Origin: Virgibacillus_O xinjiangensis
GTDB taxonomy: Bacteria; Bacillota; Bacilli; Bacillales; Amphibacillaceae
Length of the DNA stretch: 56,965 bases
Direction of reading: 5' to 3'
NCBI RefSeq assembly: GCF_042643145.1
Contig: NZ_JBHRSA010000012.1
Coordinates: 1-56,965, forward strand
The notes beneath the pieces are model-generated. The model was not told the DNA's origin. It made no database searches and saw nothing but the letters and a program-made list of their open reading frames with translations. Shown piece by piece: positions 56,901 to 56,965 of the stretch. The translations under genes and the position numbers were made by a program. How positions within the stretch are numbered: the first letter of the stretch is position 1; the number at the start of each line of letters is the position of its first letter.

Positions 56901-56965
56901 GATTAAGTCCGTATAATTGTGTAAAAGTGTAAAAAAAAGAATGGATCACATCAATTCTTGGTTAC

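Noticed and set aside
56680..56916. A 78-codon frame over array 3
   Set aside because: It is entirely repeat-derived, with no ribosome site near its ATG, and lies beyond the yerC terminator.

Overview
The window reads as chromosomal DNA of a Gram-positive, endospore-forming Bacillaceae. Three points support this. There are strong AAGGAGG ribosome-binding sites. There is a decayed CotF/YhcQ-type spore coat gene. The gene order yeaC-yeaD-yebA-guaA-pbuG-(insert)-yebE-purEKBCSQLFMNHD-yerA-yerB-yerC matches the Bacillus subtilis chromosome. A GbsR-type regulator beside a glycine-betaine binding lipoprotein, GsiB-like KGG stress proteins and many acidic proteins suggest osmotic or salt stress, but I cannot name the genus. 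I see no rRNA, tRNA, CRISPR, prophage or intact insertion sequence.

Layout. Positions 1-900 hold mostly decayed sequence. From 905 to 5940 there are stand-alone genes: a UppS-type prenyltransferase, GbsR divergent from OpuAC, an MBL hydrolase, a YflT stress protein and a CBS protein. From 6031 to 13446 lies a large reactive-sulfur (persulfide) locus related to B. subtilis yrkDEFHIJ and S. aureus cst. It holds a CstR-type repressor, two DsrE proteins, two TusA domains, three catalytic rhodaneses plus one that lost its cysteine, two rhodanese-persulfide dioxygenase fusions, a TSUP exporter, a DUF302 protein and a glutaredoxin-like protein. It is punctuated by five copies of the same 16-bp operator, each sitting in a promoter. 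From 13560 to 16579 are a TlpA-like thioredoxin, a two-component system and a methyltransferase. From 16714 to 18203 is a FetAB-type ABC transporter on the minus strand, followed by a small membrane protein, an amidase and an AbgT transporter.

The stretch 22649-24077 encodes an uncharacterised protein whose N-terminus looks like a proteasome/HslV-type Ntn hydrolase, plus a 52-residue partner. The stretch 24567-25633 holds three tandem KGG-repeat stress genes, each behind its own SigB-like promoter. From 25877 to 33765 come the MoxR/DUF58/transglutaminase operon, guaA and pbuG. From 34214 to 38414 is an accessory insert: an MFS transporter, a class I glutamine amidotransferase, two MOSC paralogues and msrA. 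A 1.5-kb gene-free stretch with a cluster of ~125-bp repeats precedes the complete 12-gene purine operon. Adenine deaminase yerA, lipoprotein yerB and the TrpR-like yerC close the window.

The purine genes form one circuit: guaA, pbuG and purE each have a guanine-type riboswitch with a terminator, and pbuG and purE also carry paired PurR boxes with identical geometry. The most unusual structure is a degenerate direct repeat with a strict 20-bp period (ATC-N-GC-N-G...AT). It occurs as three arrays of about 10-14 units, each lying just beyond a transcription terminator (24152-24402, 33867-34147, 56698-56900).
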